From positions 1-64,000 of the forward strand of contig NZ_ATHV01000014.1 of the NCBI RefSeq assembly GCF_000422205.1: a stretch of 64,000 nt of DNA, in the 5' to 3' direction. Shown here one piece after another: positions 25,700-34,275 of this stretch. Position 1 is the stretch's first letter. Each line of letters starts with the position of its first letter. The translations under genes and the position numbers were made by a program. Below the pieces are notes generated by a model. It had not been told where the DNA came from, searched no databases, and saw only the letters and a program-made list of their open reading frames with translations. The DNA is from Desulfovibrio sp. X2. Its GTDB lineage: Bacteria; Desulfobacterota; Desulfovibrionia; Desulfovibrionales; Desulfovibrionaceae.

Positions 25700-28243
25700 G
25701 TGCCCACGCTCACCATCGACGGCCTGACCATCACGGTCGAACCCGGCATCCCGGTCATCGAGGCGGCCGAGCGGCTCGGCATCGTCATCCCCCGCTTCTG
25801 CTACCACGAGGCGCTCGGGCCGGTGGGCGCCTGCCGCATGTGCGCGGTCATGGTCCTCGAGGCCGCCAACGCGCGGCAGAAGGGGCTGCAGATGAGCTGC
25901 ATGCTCGCGGCCGCCGACGGCATGGTCGTCTCCACGGACCACCCGCAGGCCATGCGCTTCCGGAGCTACGTGGCCGAGTGGCTGATGATGGACCACCCGC
26001 ACGACTGCCCGGTCTGCGACGAGGGCGGCCACTGCCACCTGCAGGACACCACGGTGGCCGCGGGCCATTCCAGGCGCCGCTACAGGGGCGCCAAGCGGAC
26101 CTTCCCGGACCAGTACCTGGGGCCGCTCATCCAGCACGAGATGAACCGCTGCATCCACTGCTACCGCTGCGTGCGCTTCTACCAGGAGTACGCCGGGGCC
26201 TACGATTTCGGGGCGCTCAGGATCGGCCGCAACGTCTACTACGGCCGCTTCGAGGAGGGCCCGTTCGAGAGCCCGTTCGCGGGCAACCTGGTGGACGTCT
26301 GCCCCACGGGCGTGTTCACGGACAAGCCTTCGCGCTACAAGGCCCGGCGCTGGGACCTCGAGCGCGCGGCCTCGCTCTGCCTGTCCTGCTCGCTCGGCTG
26401 CGCGACCACGGCCGGGGCCCGCTACCACCAGCTCATCCGCCTGGAGGCCCGGCGCTCGCCCGAGGTCAACGGCCACTTCATCTGCGACCGCGGCCGCTAC
26501 GGCCACGAGTACGCCAACCTGCCCGAGAGGCCCCGCCGCGCCCGCGTGAACGGCGCCGAAACGACCGTGGACGAGGCGCTGAACGAGCTTTCGCGCCGCA
26601 TCATGGCCCTGCGCGTGGCCGCGGGGCCGGACAGCATGGCCTGCCTCTCCTCGCCGCGCGCGAGCCTGGAGAGCCTGGCCGTGCTCGCACACCTGGCCTC
26701 GGCCCAGGGCTGGGCCTCGCCCGCGTTCTTCCCCCACGCCCGCGCCGCCGAGGCAAGCCGCGCGGCCGCCGCAGCGCTCGCGCCCTCCCTGGCCGTGTGC
26801 CAGAACGAGATGTCCAAGGCCGACGCCATCCTGGCCGTGGGCGTGGACCCGCTCTGCGAGGCGCCCATGCTGGCCCTGGCCATGCGCCGGGCCTCGCGCG
26901 GCGGCGCCAAGGTCGCGGTGCTGGACCCGCGCCCGGTGGCCCTGCCCCTGCCCTTCACGCACCTGCCCGTGCGGCGCGCCCAGCTCGACGCGGCGCTGGC
27001 GGCCCTGTGCCGGGCCGCGCTGCCGCGCCCCGAAGACGGCGCCTGGGCCTCCTTATGGGACGCCCTGCCCGAGGTGCCCCCGGAGGACGCGGACGTGGAG
27101 GCCTTCGCCGCGGCGGCCGAGTTCCTGGGCGAGGCGAAATTCCCCGTCGTCGTCTGCGGCACGGACGTGGCCGGACCGGCGACCATGGCCATGGCCGCGG
27201 CCTTCGCGCGCCTCCTGGCCCAGGGCCGGGAGCGGGCCGGGCTCTTCCCCGTGCTGTCCGGGGCCGACGCCATGGGCGCGGCCGTGCTGGACCGCGCGGG
27301 CGACGGCCTCAGCGTCGAGGAGGTCCTCGACGCCGTGGAGGCGGGCCGCGTGCGCGGGCTCGTGGTCTGCGAGGCCGATCCCTTCTCGACCTTTCCGGAC
27401 AAGGCGCGGCTTGCGGCCGCGCTCGGAAGGCTCGACCTGCTCGCGGTCCTGGACTGCCTGCCGGGCGAGCTTGCGGATGCGGCGCACGTCCTTTTGCCCA
27501 CGCAAAGCGTGTTCGAGTGCGGCGGCTCCTTCCTGAACCAGGAGGGCCGCCTGCAGCAGGCGCGGCGCGTGCACGGCCCGGGCATGCCCCTGGCCCAGGC
27601 CACGGGCGGCAGCCACCCGGAGCGCGTCTTCACGCACGCGGTCGCGGGCGGCGACGCCAGGCCCGCCTGGGAGCTCCTGGCCGCCCTCGGCAACCGCCTC
27701 GCCACGGCGCACGGCTCCGGAGGCGGGGCCGAGACGGAGCGCTGGGCCGCGCTCGCGGCCGATCCCTGGCAGGCCGTGGCCGCCGCCTCGCCCGCGCTGG
27801 CCGCGACCGCGCCGGGCACGCGCGCGGAGCTTTGCGACGACGACACGCCCCCGCCTCCGCCGGAGCTCGCGCCCGCCGATCCGGAACCCGAGGCCGACCC
27901 CCTGGCCGACGTGCTCTTCGTGGAGCAGACTTTCGGCACGGAAGAACTCTCCCGGCGCTCGCCGAGCCTCGCCGGGCTCGTCCCGGCGCCCGCGGCCCGG
28001 CTGCACGAGCTGGACGCCGCGGAACTGCACCTCACGGACGGCGACGACGTGGTGCTGCCCATGGACGGCGGCGTGGTGCGGGCCGTGCTCAGGACCGCCA
28101 GGTCCATGGCGCGCGGCACGCTGGTGCTGCCGCGCAGGCCCGAGGCGGGCTGGCACGTGGCCGGGGCGGACGCGGTCCGCGTGGCCCTGCACCGCATCTG
28201 GAAGGAACACGAGGCGCCCGCGGGCGCGGAGGCGCAGTCATGA
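25700..28243 (+). CDS. nuoG: NADH-quinone oxidoreductase subunit G
   Basis: An 847-residue iron-sulfur subunit. Ligand sets in order: [2Fe-2S] with FCYHE, GACRMC and MSC (residues about 34-75); the His-containing HPHDCPVCDEGGHC; the [4Fe-4S] CIHCYRC with CPTGVF; and an additional set CLSCSLGC plus ICDRGR (about residues 230-265) matching the off-path N7 cluster of E. coli. The remaining 550 residues form a molybdopterin-oxidoreductase-like domain that has lost its cofactor site and becomes Ala/Pro-rich near 720-735. It relays electrons from NuoF toward NuoI. Its stop overlaps the nuoH start (ATGA). Confidence 0.95.
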   Translation: MPTLTIDGLTITVEPGIPVIEAAERLGIVIPRFCYHEALGPVGACRMCAVMVLEAANARQKGLQMSCMLAAADGMVVSTDHPQAMRFRSYVAEWLMMDHPHDCPVCDEGGHCHLQDTTVAAGHSRRRYRGAKRTFPDQYLGPLIQHEMNRCIHCYRCVRFYQEYAGAYDFGALRIGRNVYYGRFEEGPFESPFAGNLVDVCPTGVFTDKPSRYKARRWDLERAASLCLSCSLGCATTAGARYHQLIRLEARRSPEVNGHFICDRGRYGHEYANLPERPRRARVNGAETTVDEALNELSRRIMALRVAAGPDSMACLSSPRASLESLAVLAHLASAQGWASPAFFPHARAAEASRAAAAALAPSLAVCQNEMSKADAILAVGVDPLCEAPMLALAMRRASRGGAKVAVLDPRPVALPLPFTHLPVRRAQLDAALAALCRAALPRPEDGAWASLWDALPEVPPEDADVEAFAAAAEFLGEAKFPVVVCGTDVAGPATMAMAAAFARLLAQGRERAGLFPVLSGADAMGAAVLDRAGDGLSVEEVLDAVEAGRVRGLVVCEADPFSTFPDKARLAAALGRLDLLAVLDCLPGELADAAHVLLPTQSVFECGGSFLNQEGRLQQARRVHGPGMPLAQATGGSHPERVFTHAVAGGDARPAWELLAALGNRLATAHGSGGGAETERWAALAADPWQAVAAASPALAATAPGTRAELCDDDTPPPPPELAPADPEPEADPLADVLFVEQTFGTEELSRRSPSLAGLVPAPAARLHELDAAELHLTDGDDVVLPMDGGVVRAVLRTARSMARGTLVLPRRPEAGWHVAGADAVRVALHRIWKEHEAPAGAEAQS

Positions 28244-29244
28244 ACGAGACGCTCGCCGTGTTCCTGGCCGGATTCGGCCTGCTGCTGCTCAAGATGGCCG
28301 TGGTGCTCGGCGTGGCGCTGGGCGCGGCGGCCTATCTGGTGCTCTTCGAGCGCAAGCTGCTCGGCCGCTTCCAGCTGCGCTACGGCCCCAACCGCGTGGG
28401 CCCCTTCGGCCTGCTCCAGCCCATGGCGGACGGCGTGAAGATGCTGCTCAAGGAGGACCTGATCCCCGAGGGCGCGGACCGCGTGCTCTTCCTGCTGGCC
28501 CCGGCCCTGCCCACGGTCACGGCCCTGCTGACCTTCGCCGTGGTGCCCTTCGGCGACACGCTCACCGTCATGGGCCATGCCGTCCCCCTGGTCATCTCGG
28601 ACCTGAACGTCGGGCTCCTCTTCGTGCTGGCGCTGTCCTCCTACAGCGTCTACGGCGTGGTGCTCGGCGGCTGGGCCTCCAACTCCAAGTACAGCCTGCT
28701 CGGGGCCATCCGCGGCGGCGCGCAGATGATCAGCTACGAGCTCTCCCTCGGCCTCTCGCTGGTGCCGGTGGTCATGCTCTCGCGCTCCCTGAGCCTCGTG
28801 GACATCGTCAACGCCCAGGCGAGCTGCCCCTTCATCCTCATGCAGCCGCTCGCCTTCGCCATCTTCTTCATAAGCGCCCTGGCCGAGTCCAAGCGCGTGC
28901 CCTTCGACCTGCCCGAGGCCGAGAACGAGCTCATGGCGGGCTACCACACCGAGTACAGCGGCATGCGCTTCGCCCTCTACTTCGTGGGCGAGTACCTGAA
29001 CATGTTCGCCCTCGGCCTGCTGCTCGCGGTCTTCTTCCTGGGCGGCTGGCGCGGGCCGTTCCTGCCGCCCTTCGTCTGGCTGCTCCTGAAGGCGGCCGTG
29101 GTGCCCTTCTTCCTGGTCTGGTCGCGCGCGAGCCTGCCCAGGCTCCGCTACGACCAGCTCATGCACCTGGGCTGGAAGGTGCTCACCCCCCTGGCCCTGG
29201 TGAACATCGTGCTCACGGGCCTGGGCATGGTCCTTTGGGGATGA
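28240..29244 (+). CDS. nuoH: NADH-quinone oxidoreductase subunit H
   Basis: A 334-residue membrane subunit with eight helices that forms the quinone cavity together with NuoBCD. Signature segments are LFERKLLGRFQLRYGPNRVG near residue 30 and the acidic loop ESKRVPFDLPEAENEL. ATG at 28240 overlaps the nuoG stop. Complete, of normal length, and followed 17 bases later by nuoI. Confidence 0.95.
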   Translation: MNETLAVFLAGFGLLLLKMAVVLGVALGAAAYLVLFERKLLGRFQLRYGPNRVGPFGLLQPMADGVKMLLKEDLIPEGADRVLFLLAPALPTVTALLTFAVVPFGDTLTVMGHAVPLVISDLNVGLLFVLALSSYSVYGVVLGGWASNSKYSLLGAIRGGAQMISYELSLGLSLVPVVMLSRSLSLVDIVNAQASCPFILMQPLAFAIFFISALAESKRVPFDLPEAENELMAGYHTEYSGMRFALYFVGEYLNMFALGLLLAVFFLGGWRGPFLPPFVWLLLKAAVVPFFLVWSRASLPRLRYDQLMHLGWKVLTPLALVNIVLTGLGMVLWG

Positions 29245-29261
29245 TTTCCTGATATTTCCGG

Positions 29262-29846
29262 ATGGATGAAGACGACATGAACGAGATGAAGCACAACGGG
29301 ATCAGGGAGACGCTGCGGGAGATCGCGGAAGGCGCGGGCGGGATCGCCTCGGCCTACGCCACCACCCTGCGCCATCTCTTCAGGAAGCCCATCACCGAGC
29401 AGTACCCGGAGTACAGGCGGCCGCTGCCCGAGCGCTCGCGCGCCCGCATCATCCTCACCCGCAGCCCGGACGGCAGCGAGCGCTGCGTGGCCTGCTACCT
29501 CTGCTCCGGCGCCTGCCCGGTGAACTGCATCTCCATGGAGTCGGCCGAGCGCGAGAACGGGCGGCGCTACGCCCGCTGGTTCCGCATCAACTTCGGCCGC
29601 TGCATCTACTGCGGCCTGTGCGAGGAGGCCTGCCCCACCCTGGCCATCCAGCTGACCCCCGACTTCGAGTTCTGCAGCGACGACATCCTGAAGCTGGTGG
29701 CCGAGAAGGAGGACCTGCTGGTGGACCACGGCGGCAAGAACCAGGACTACGATTTCTACAAGGTGGCGGGCGTGGCCGCGACCTCGCCCAAGGGCACGCA
29801 CGAGAACGAGAGCGTGCCCGTGAACATCAAGAGCAACCTGCCCTGA
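29262..29846 (+). CDS. nuoI: NADH-quinone oxidoreductase subunit I (two 4Fe-4S clusters)
   Basis: A 194-residue ferredoxin-like subunit carrying N6a and N6b. The two ligand sets are CVACYLCSGACP (about 76-87) and CIYCGLCEEACP (about 115-126). The protein passes electrons from NuoG to the N2 cluster in NuoB. The N-terminal 30 residues are charged, with an alternative ATG 5 codons inside. The C-terminal tail (about 150-194) is a normal extension. The next gene begins 52 bases later. Confidence 0.95.
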   Translation: MDEDDMNEMKHNGIRETLREIAEGAGGIASAYATTLRHLFRKPITEQYPEYRRPLPERSRARIILTRSPDGSERCVACYLCSGACPVNCISMESAERENGRRYARWFRINFGRCIYCGLCEEACPTLAIQLTPDFEFCSDDILKLVAEKEDLLVDHGGKNQDYDFYKVAGVAATSPKGTHENESVPVNIKSNLP

Positions 29847-29898
29847 GGGATCCGGAAAGCATGTCCATGACGCGCGCAACATACACCGGAGAGCGGCC

Positions 29899-30513
29899 AT
29901 GAGCCTGTACGCGCTGCTCTTCTACGTGCTCGGGGCGGTGATCCTCGCGGCCACGGCCATGGCGCTCACGCGGCGCACGCTGATGCACGGCGTGATCTAC
30001 CTGGTCAACGCCTTCGTGGCCACGGGACTCCTCTTCTACCTGCTCGGCGCGCCCCTGCTCGCGGCCTTCGAGGTCATCATCTACGCGGGCGCGATCATGG
30101 TCCTCTTCCTCTTCATCGTCATGTTCATGCAGCCCAAGGACGCGGCGCACGAGGGACTTTCTCCCCAGCAGTGGATCTTCCCGGCCGTCCTGGCCGTCTC
30201 CATCGTCATCTCCGGCGCGGCCCTCATCCTCTCCGGGCCCGGCGCGGGCAAGCCCATGGCCATGGCCATGGCCGCGCCGCGCGAGCTCGGCCGCTTCGTC
30301 TACGACCGGTACTGGCTCGCGGTGGAGGTCGTCTCCTTCCTGCTCTTCATCGGCCTGGCCGGGGCCTACTACCTGGGCCGGGACGCGAGGCACGAGGCGC
30401 CCGAGAAGCCGCGGCCCGCGGAGGTCGACGGCACGGCGAGCGAGGCCCCGGACGCGGAAGCGGATGCACAGCCGGGTGCAGAACCGGATGCGAAAAAGGA
30501 GGAGACGCGATGA
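29899..30513 (+). CDS. nuoJ: NADH-quinone oxidoreductase subunit J
   Basis: A 204-residue membrane subunit with five hydrophobic helices; the conserved helix 3 reads AAFEVIIYAGAIMVLFLFIVM, which contains the pi-bulge region coupling quinone chemistry to pumping. After the last helix the protein has a 35-residue hydrophilic tail rich in Ala, Glu, Asp and Pro, longer than usual and probably disordered. Its stop overlaps the nuoK start (ATGA). Confidence 0.93.
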   Translation: MSLYALLFYVLGAVILAATAMALTRRTLMHGVIYLVNAFVATGLLFYLLGAPLLAAFEVIIYAGAIMVLFLFIVMFMQPKDAAHEGLSPQQWIFPAVLAVSIVISGAALILSGPGAGKPMAMAMAAPRELGRFVYDRYWLAVEVVSFLLFIGLAGAYYLGRDARHEAPEKPRPAEVDGTASEAPDAEADAQPGAEPDAKKEETR

Positions 30514-30815
30514 TCGTTCCCCTCGAGCACGTGCTGATCCTCGCGGGCATCCTCTTCCTCATGGGCGCGCTCTGCGCGGTGGTGCGGCGCAACCTGGTCA
30601 TGATCCTGCTCGGCGTGGAGGTCATGCTGAACGCCGCGGGCATCGCCCTGACGGGCGCGGCCCTGCGCTGGAACGCCCTGGACGGGCAGGCCTTCGTGCT
30701 CTTCATCATGGGCGTGGCCGCGGCCGAGGTCGCGGTGGGCCTGGCCCTCATCGTCCACCTCAGACGGCGCACCGGCAGCCTGGACGCCGACGCCTACAGC
30801 GAGCTGAAGGGGTAG
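30510..30815 (+). CDS. nuoK: NADH-quinone oxidoreductase subunit K
   Basis: A 101-residue membrane subunit with three helices, related to MnhC/MrpC. The membrane Glu residues important for proton transfer are visible in LLGVEVMLNAAG and AAAEVAVGLAL. Coupled to nuoJ by the ATGA overlap and followed two bases after its stop by the GTG start of nuoL. Confidence 0.94.
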   Translation: MIVPLEHVLILAGILFLMGALCAVVRRNLVMILLGVEVMLNAAGIALTGAALRWNALDGQAFVLFIMGVAAAEVAVGLALIVHLRRRTGSLDADAYSELKG

Positions 30816-30817
30816 CC

Positions 30818-32713
30818 GTGAAGACCGCCGTCGCCCTCGTGCTCCTCTTCCCCCTGCTCGGCGCCGCATGGCAGGCCCTGTTCGCCCGGGGCGTGCCGCG
30901 CCGCACGGCGCAGGCCCTGGCCTGCCTGGCCGTATTCGGCAGCCTCTGCGCCGCCGTGGCCGTCCTGTCCATGAACTGGGGCCGCGAGAGCGCCCTGACG
31001 CTCCTGCCCTGGTTCTCGGTCGGCTCCTTCTCCGCGGCCATGGACGTGCTCCTCGACCCGCTCTCCGGGCTCATGGCCGTGATGGTCACCTTCGTCTCGC
31101 TGATCATCCACGTCTACTCGGCCTGGTACATGCGCGAGGACGAAAGCTACGTGCGCTATTTCTGCTACCTGAACCTCTTCGTCTTCTTCATGCTGGTCAT
31201 CACCCTGGCCGACAACCTGGTCTTCCTCTTCCTGGGCTGGGAGGGCGTGGGCTTCTGCTCCTACGCGCTGATCGGCTTCTGGTACCTGGACGACGCCAAT
31301 ACGCGGGCCGGGCGCAAGGCCTTCATCCTCACGCGCATCGGCGACGTGGCCTTCCTCGTGGCCATCGCCGTGCTCGTGTCCGTCTTCGGCACGCCCTCCA
31401 TCGCGCGCATCGTCGCCGGAGTTTCCGGGACCGGCGCGGCGCTGCTCACCCCGGGCACGGCGACCCTGCTGGGGCTCCTGCTGCTGTGGGCCGCCACGGG
31501 CAAGTCGGCGCAGATGCCGCTGCTCGTTTGGCTGCCGGATGCCATGGCGGGCCCGACCCCGGTCTCGGCGCTCATCCACGCCGCGACCATGGTCACGGCG
31601 GGCGTCTACCTCCTCATGCGCCTCTTCCCGCTGCTCGCCCTCTCGCACACGGCCCTGCTCTGCGTCGCGGCCGTGGGCGCGTTCACGGCCCTGTTCGCGT
31701 CCTGCGCCGCGCTCGGCCAGCGCGACATCAAGCGCATCCTGGCCTGGTCCACCATCAGCCAGGTGGGCTACATGTTCCTCGGCATCGGCGCGGGCACGGT
31801 CAGCGGGGCCATGTTCCACCTGCTCAGCCACGCCTTCTTCAAGTCCCTGCTCTTCATGGGCGCGGGCTGCGTCATCCAGGCCCTGCACGAGGAGCACGAC
31901 GTGTTCCGCATGGGCCGCCGGGTGCGCACCGCGCTCCCCTGGCTCTACTGGGTCTTCCTCTGCGGCTGCCTGGCGCTCGCGGGCGTGCCGCCGGTCTCGG
32001 GCTTCTTCAGCAAGGGCGGCATCCTGCTGGCCTGCTTCGACTACGCGAGCACGGGCGGCGGGGCCTACACCCTGCTCTGGCTCATGGGCACGGCGGCGGC
32101 CTTCCTGACCGCGGTCTACACCTTCCGCCTCTTCTTCCTGGCCTTCACCGGCACGCCCGCCCTGTCGCCCGGCCGCGAGGCGCAGAAGATCCCGGGCGGC
32201 ATGACCCACGTGCTCTGGCCCCTGGCCGTCCTTTCCGTGGTCGGCGGTGTGCTGAACCTGCCCGAGCACGGCTGGCTCGACCGCGTGATAGGCGGCGGAC
32301 TGCCCCACGCCGCGGGCGCGTCGGTCCTCGGCCTGTCTCCCGCGCTCGTGGTGGACGGCCTGGACACGCTCCTCGTCGTCGCGGGCATCCTCACGGCCTG
32401 GCATCTCTTCGGCCCGCGCGCCGCGCGCACCGCGCCCTCCGAGGGCGGGCTGCGCGCCTTTGCCGAGCGCGGCCTGGGGCTGGACGGCCTCTACCGGAAC
32501 CTGATCGCCCGGCCCTACCTGGCCATGGCCCCGGTCATGCGCGGCACGGACGAGCGCGGCGTGGACGCCGCGGCCGAGGGCACGGGCCGCCTGGCCGTGC
32601 TCGCGGCCCGGGCCGTGCGCCCCTGGGCCACGGGCCGCCTGTCGTACTATCTGGCCATGCTGCTCCTGGGGCTGGCCTTCATCCTCGCCGCCCTGGCCGG
32701 GAGGGTCATATGA
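30818..32713 (+). CDS. nuoL: NADH-quinone oxidoreductase subunit L
   Basis: A 631-residue antiporter-like pump subunit with about 15-16 helices and the long lateral helix at its C-terminus. Conserved segments are GWEGVGFCSYALIGFWY (with the key Glu), SAQMPLLVWLPDAMAGPTPVSALIHAATMV and HAFFKSLLFMGAG. It starts with GTG at 30818, since the upstream frame in the same phase runs through nuoK and has no protein character. Its end overlaps the nuoM start by 4 bases. Confidence 0.94.
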   Translation: MKTAVALVLLFPLLGAAWQALFARGVPRRTAQALACLAVFGSLCAAVAVLSMNWGRESALTLLPWFSVGSFSAAMDVLLDPLSGLMAVMVTFVSLIIHVYSAWYMREDESYVRYFCYLNLFVFFMLVITLADNLVFLFLGWEGVGFCSYALIGFWYLDDANTRAGRKAFILTRIGDVAFLVAIAVLVSVFGTPSIARIVAGVSGTGAALLTPGTATLLGLLLLWAATGKSAQMPLLVWLPDAMAGPTPVSALIHAATMVTAGVYLLMRLFPLLALSHTALLCVAAVGAFTALFASCAALGQRDIKRILAWSTISQVGYMFLGIGAGTVSGAMFHLLSHAFFKSLLFMGAGCVIQALHEEHDVFRMGRRVRTALPWLYWVFLCGCLALAGVPPVSGFFSKGGILLACFDYASTGGGAYTLLWLMGTAAAFLTAVYTFRLFFLAFTGTPALSPGREAQKIPGGMTHVLWPLAVLSVVGGVLNLPEHGWLDRVIGGGLPHAAGASVLGLSPALVVDGLDTLLVVAGILTAWHLFGPRAARTAPSEGGLRAFAERGLGLDGLYRNLIARPYLAMAPVMRGTDERGVDAAAEGTGRLAVLAARAVRPWATGRLSYYLAMLLLGLAFILAALAGRVI

Positions 32714-34224
32714 TCGCTTCGGCCGCGGCCAATGCCTTCCCCCTGCTCTCGGCAGTGACCTTCCTCCCCCTCCTGGGAGGCATCGCGGCCCTGCCGCTCA
32801 AGGACCGGCCGGACCTGTGCCGCATCCTCTGCCTGCTCGTCGCCCTGGCGGACCTCGCCCTGGTGGCGCTGCTGCCGTGCTACGGCGACCTCTTCGGCGC
32901 CCTCGCGGGGGGCGGCGGCGCGGTCCTGGCGGAGGACTTCGCCTGGATCCCCCGCTTCGGCATCCGCTACACCCTGGCCCTGGACGGCCTGAGCTACCTG
33001 CTGGTGGTCATGACCGCCTTCCTGGGCGTGCTCGCGGTGCTGGTCTCCTGGCGCGAGATCACGCGCAGGACCGCCAGCTACCACGCCTTCCTGCTCTTCA
33101 CCCAGACCTCGGCCATGGGCGTGTTCCTGGCGCGCGACCTCTTCCTCTTCTACCTCTTCTGGGAGGTCCAGCTGGTGCCCATGTTCTTCCTCATCGGCAT
33201 CTGGGGCCACGAGAGGCGCAGGGAGGCGGCGCTCAAGTTCTTCCTCTTCAGCATCGCGGGCGGCCTGTTCATGCTGCTGGCGGTCATCGGCCTGTACCTC
33301 GCGCACGGCGCGCAGACGGGCGACTACACCTTCGCCCTGCCCGCTCTGCTGGCCTCCCCGGCCACGGGCGCGGCCGGAGCCTGGCTCTTCGCCGCCTTCC
33401 TCCTGGCCTTCGCCATCAAGATGCCCATCGTGCCGGTGCACACCTGGCTGCCGGACGCCCACACCCAGGCCCCCACCGCGGGCAGCCTGATCCTGGCGGG
33501 CGTGCTGCTGAAGACCGGCGCCTACGCCCTGGTGCGCTGGGCCTTCCCGCTCTTCCCCCAGGCCTCGGCCGCAAGCGCCACGCTCCTCGTGGTGCTGGGC
33601 GTGGGCGGGCTCTTCTACGTCTCCTGGATCGCCCTGGCGCAGACCGACGTGAAGCGCCTGATCGCCTATTCGAGCATCGGCCACATGGGGCTCATCGTGC
33701 TCGGCGTGGCCGTGTGGGACCGCATCTCCCTGGCGGGCTCGGTGCTGCAGATGGTCAACCACGCCCTGACAACGGGCGCGCTGTTCATCATGGTAGGCAT
33801 GCTGGCCGAGCGCACGGACAGCCGCGAGATGTCGGACTTCGGCGGGCTGTGGAAGCGCATGCCCGTGTTCAGCGCCTTCTTCCTGCTCTTCTGCCTGGCC
33901 TCGGCAGGGCTGCCTGGCCTGGGCAACTTCGTCAGCGAGCTGCTCATCCTCGTGGGCTCGTATCAGGTGCGCCCCGTGGCCGCCGTCTTCGCCTTCGCGG
34001 GCATGGTCTTCACCCTGGTCTACGTGCTGCGGCTCGTGCAGGGCACGCTCTTCGGAGAGCCGGGAGGCCGCAGCGCGGCCCTGGCCGCGCTGCCCGACCT
34101 GAGCGCGCGCGAGACGGCCATCCTGGTGCCCCTGGCCCTGTCCACCCTCTACCTGGGGCTCGCCCCCTCGGGCGCGCTCGAGCTCCTGCACGGGCCGATC
34201 GGCGGGCTCCTGGGCCTGCGCTAG
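32710..34224 (+). CDS. nuoM: NADH-quinone oxidoreductase subunit M
   Basis: A 504-residue antiporter-like membrane subunit with about 14 helices. The pumping Glu is in FWEVQLVPMFFLIGIWG and the Lys/His half-channel is in KMPIVPVHTWLPDAHTQAPTAGS. ATG at 32710 overlaps the nuoL stop. Normal length and no disruption. About 50 bases separate it from nuoN. Confidence 0.95.
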   Translation: MIASAAANAFPLLSAVTFLPLLGGIAALPLKDRPDLCRILCLLVALADLALVALLPCYGDLFGALAGGGGAVLAEDFAWIPRFGIRYTLALDGLSYLLVVMTAFLGVLAVLVSWREITRRTASYHAFLLFTQTSAMGVFLARDLFLFYLFWEVQLVPMFFLIGIWGHERRREAALKFFLFSIAGGLFMLLAVIGLYLAHGAQTGDYTFALPALLASPATGAAGAWLFAAFLLAFAIKMPIVPVHTWLPDAHTQAPTAGSLILAGVLLKTGAYALVRWAFPLFPQASAASATLLVVLGVGGLFYVSWIALAQTDVKRLIAYSSIGHMGLIVLGVAVWDRISLAGSVLQMVNHALTTGALFIMVGMLAERTDSREMSDFGGLWKRMPVFSAFFLLFCLASAGLPGLGNFVSELLILVGSYQVRPVAAVFAFAGMVFTLVYVLRLVQGTLFGEPGGRSAALAALPDLSARETAILVPLALSTLYLGLAPSGALELLHGPIGGLLGLR

Positions 34225-34275
34225 GGGAGGGAGAGGAATGGACGGACGCCGCAGCGAAAGGACAAGGAGGGCCGC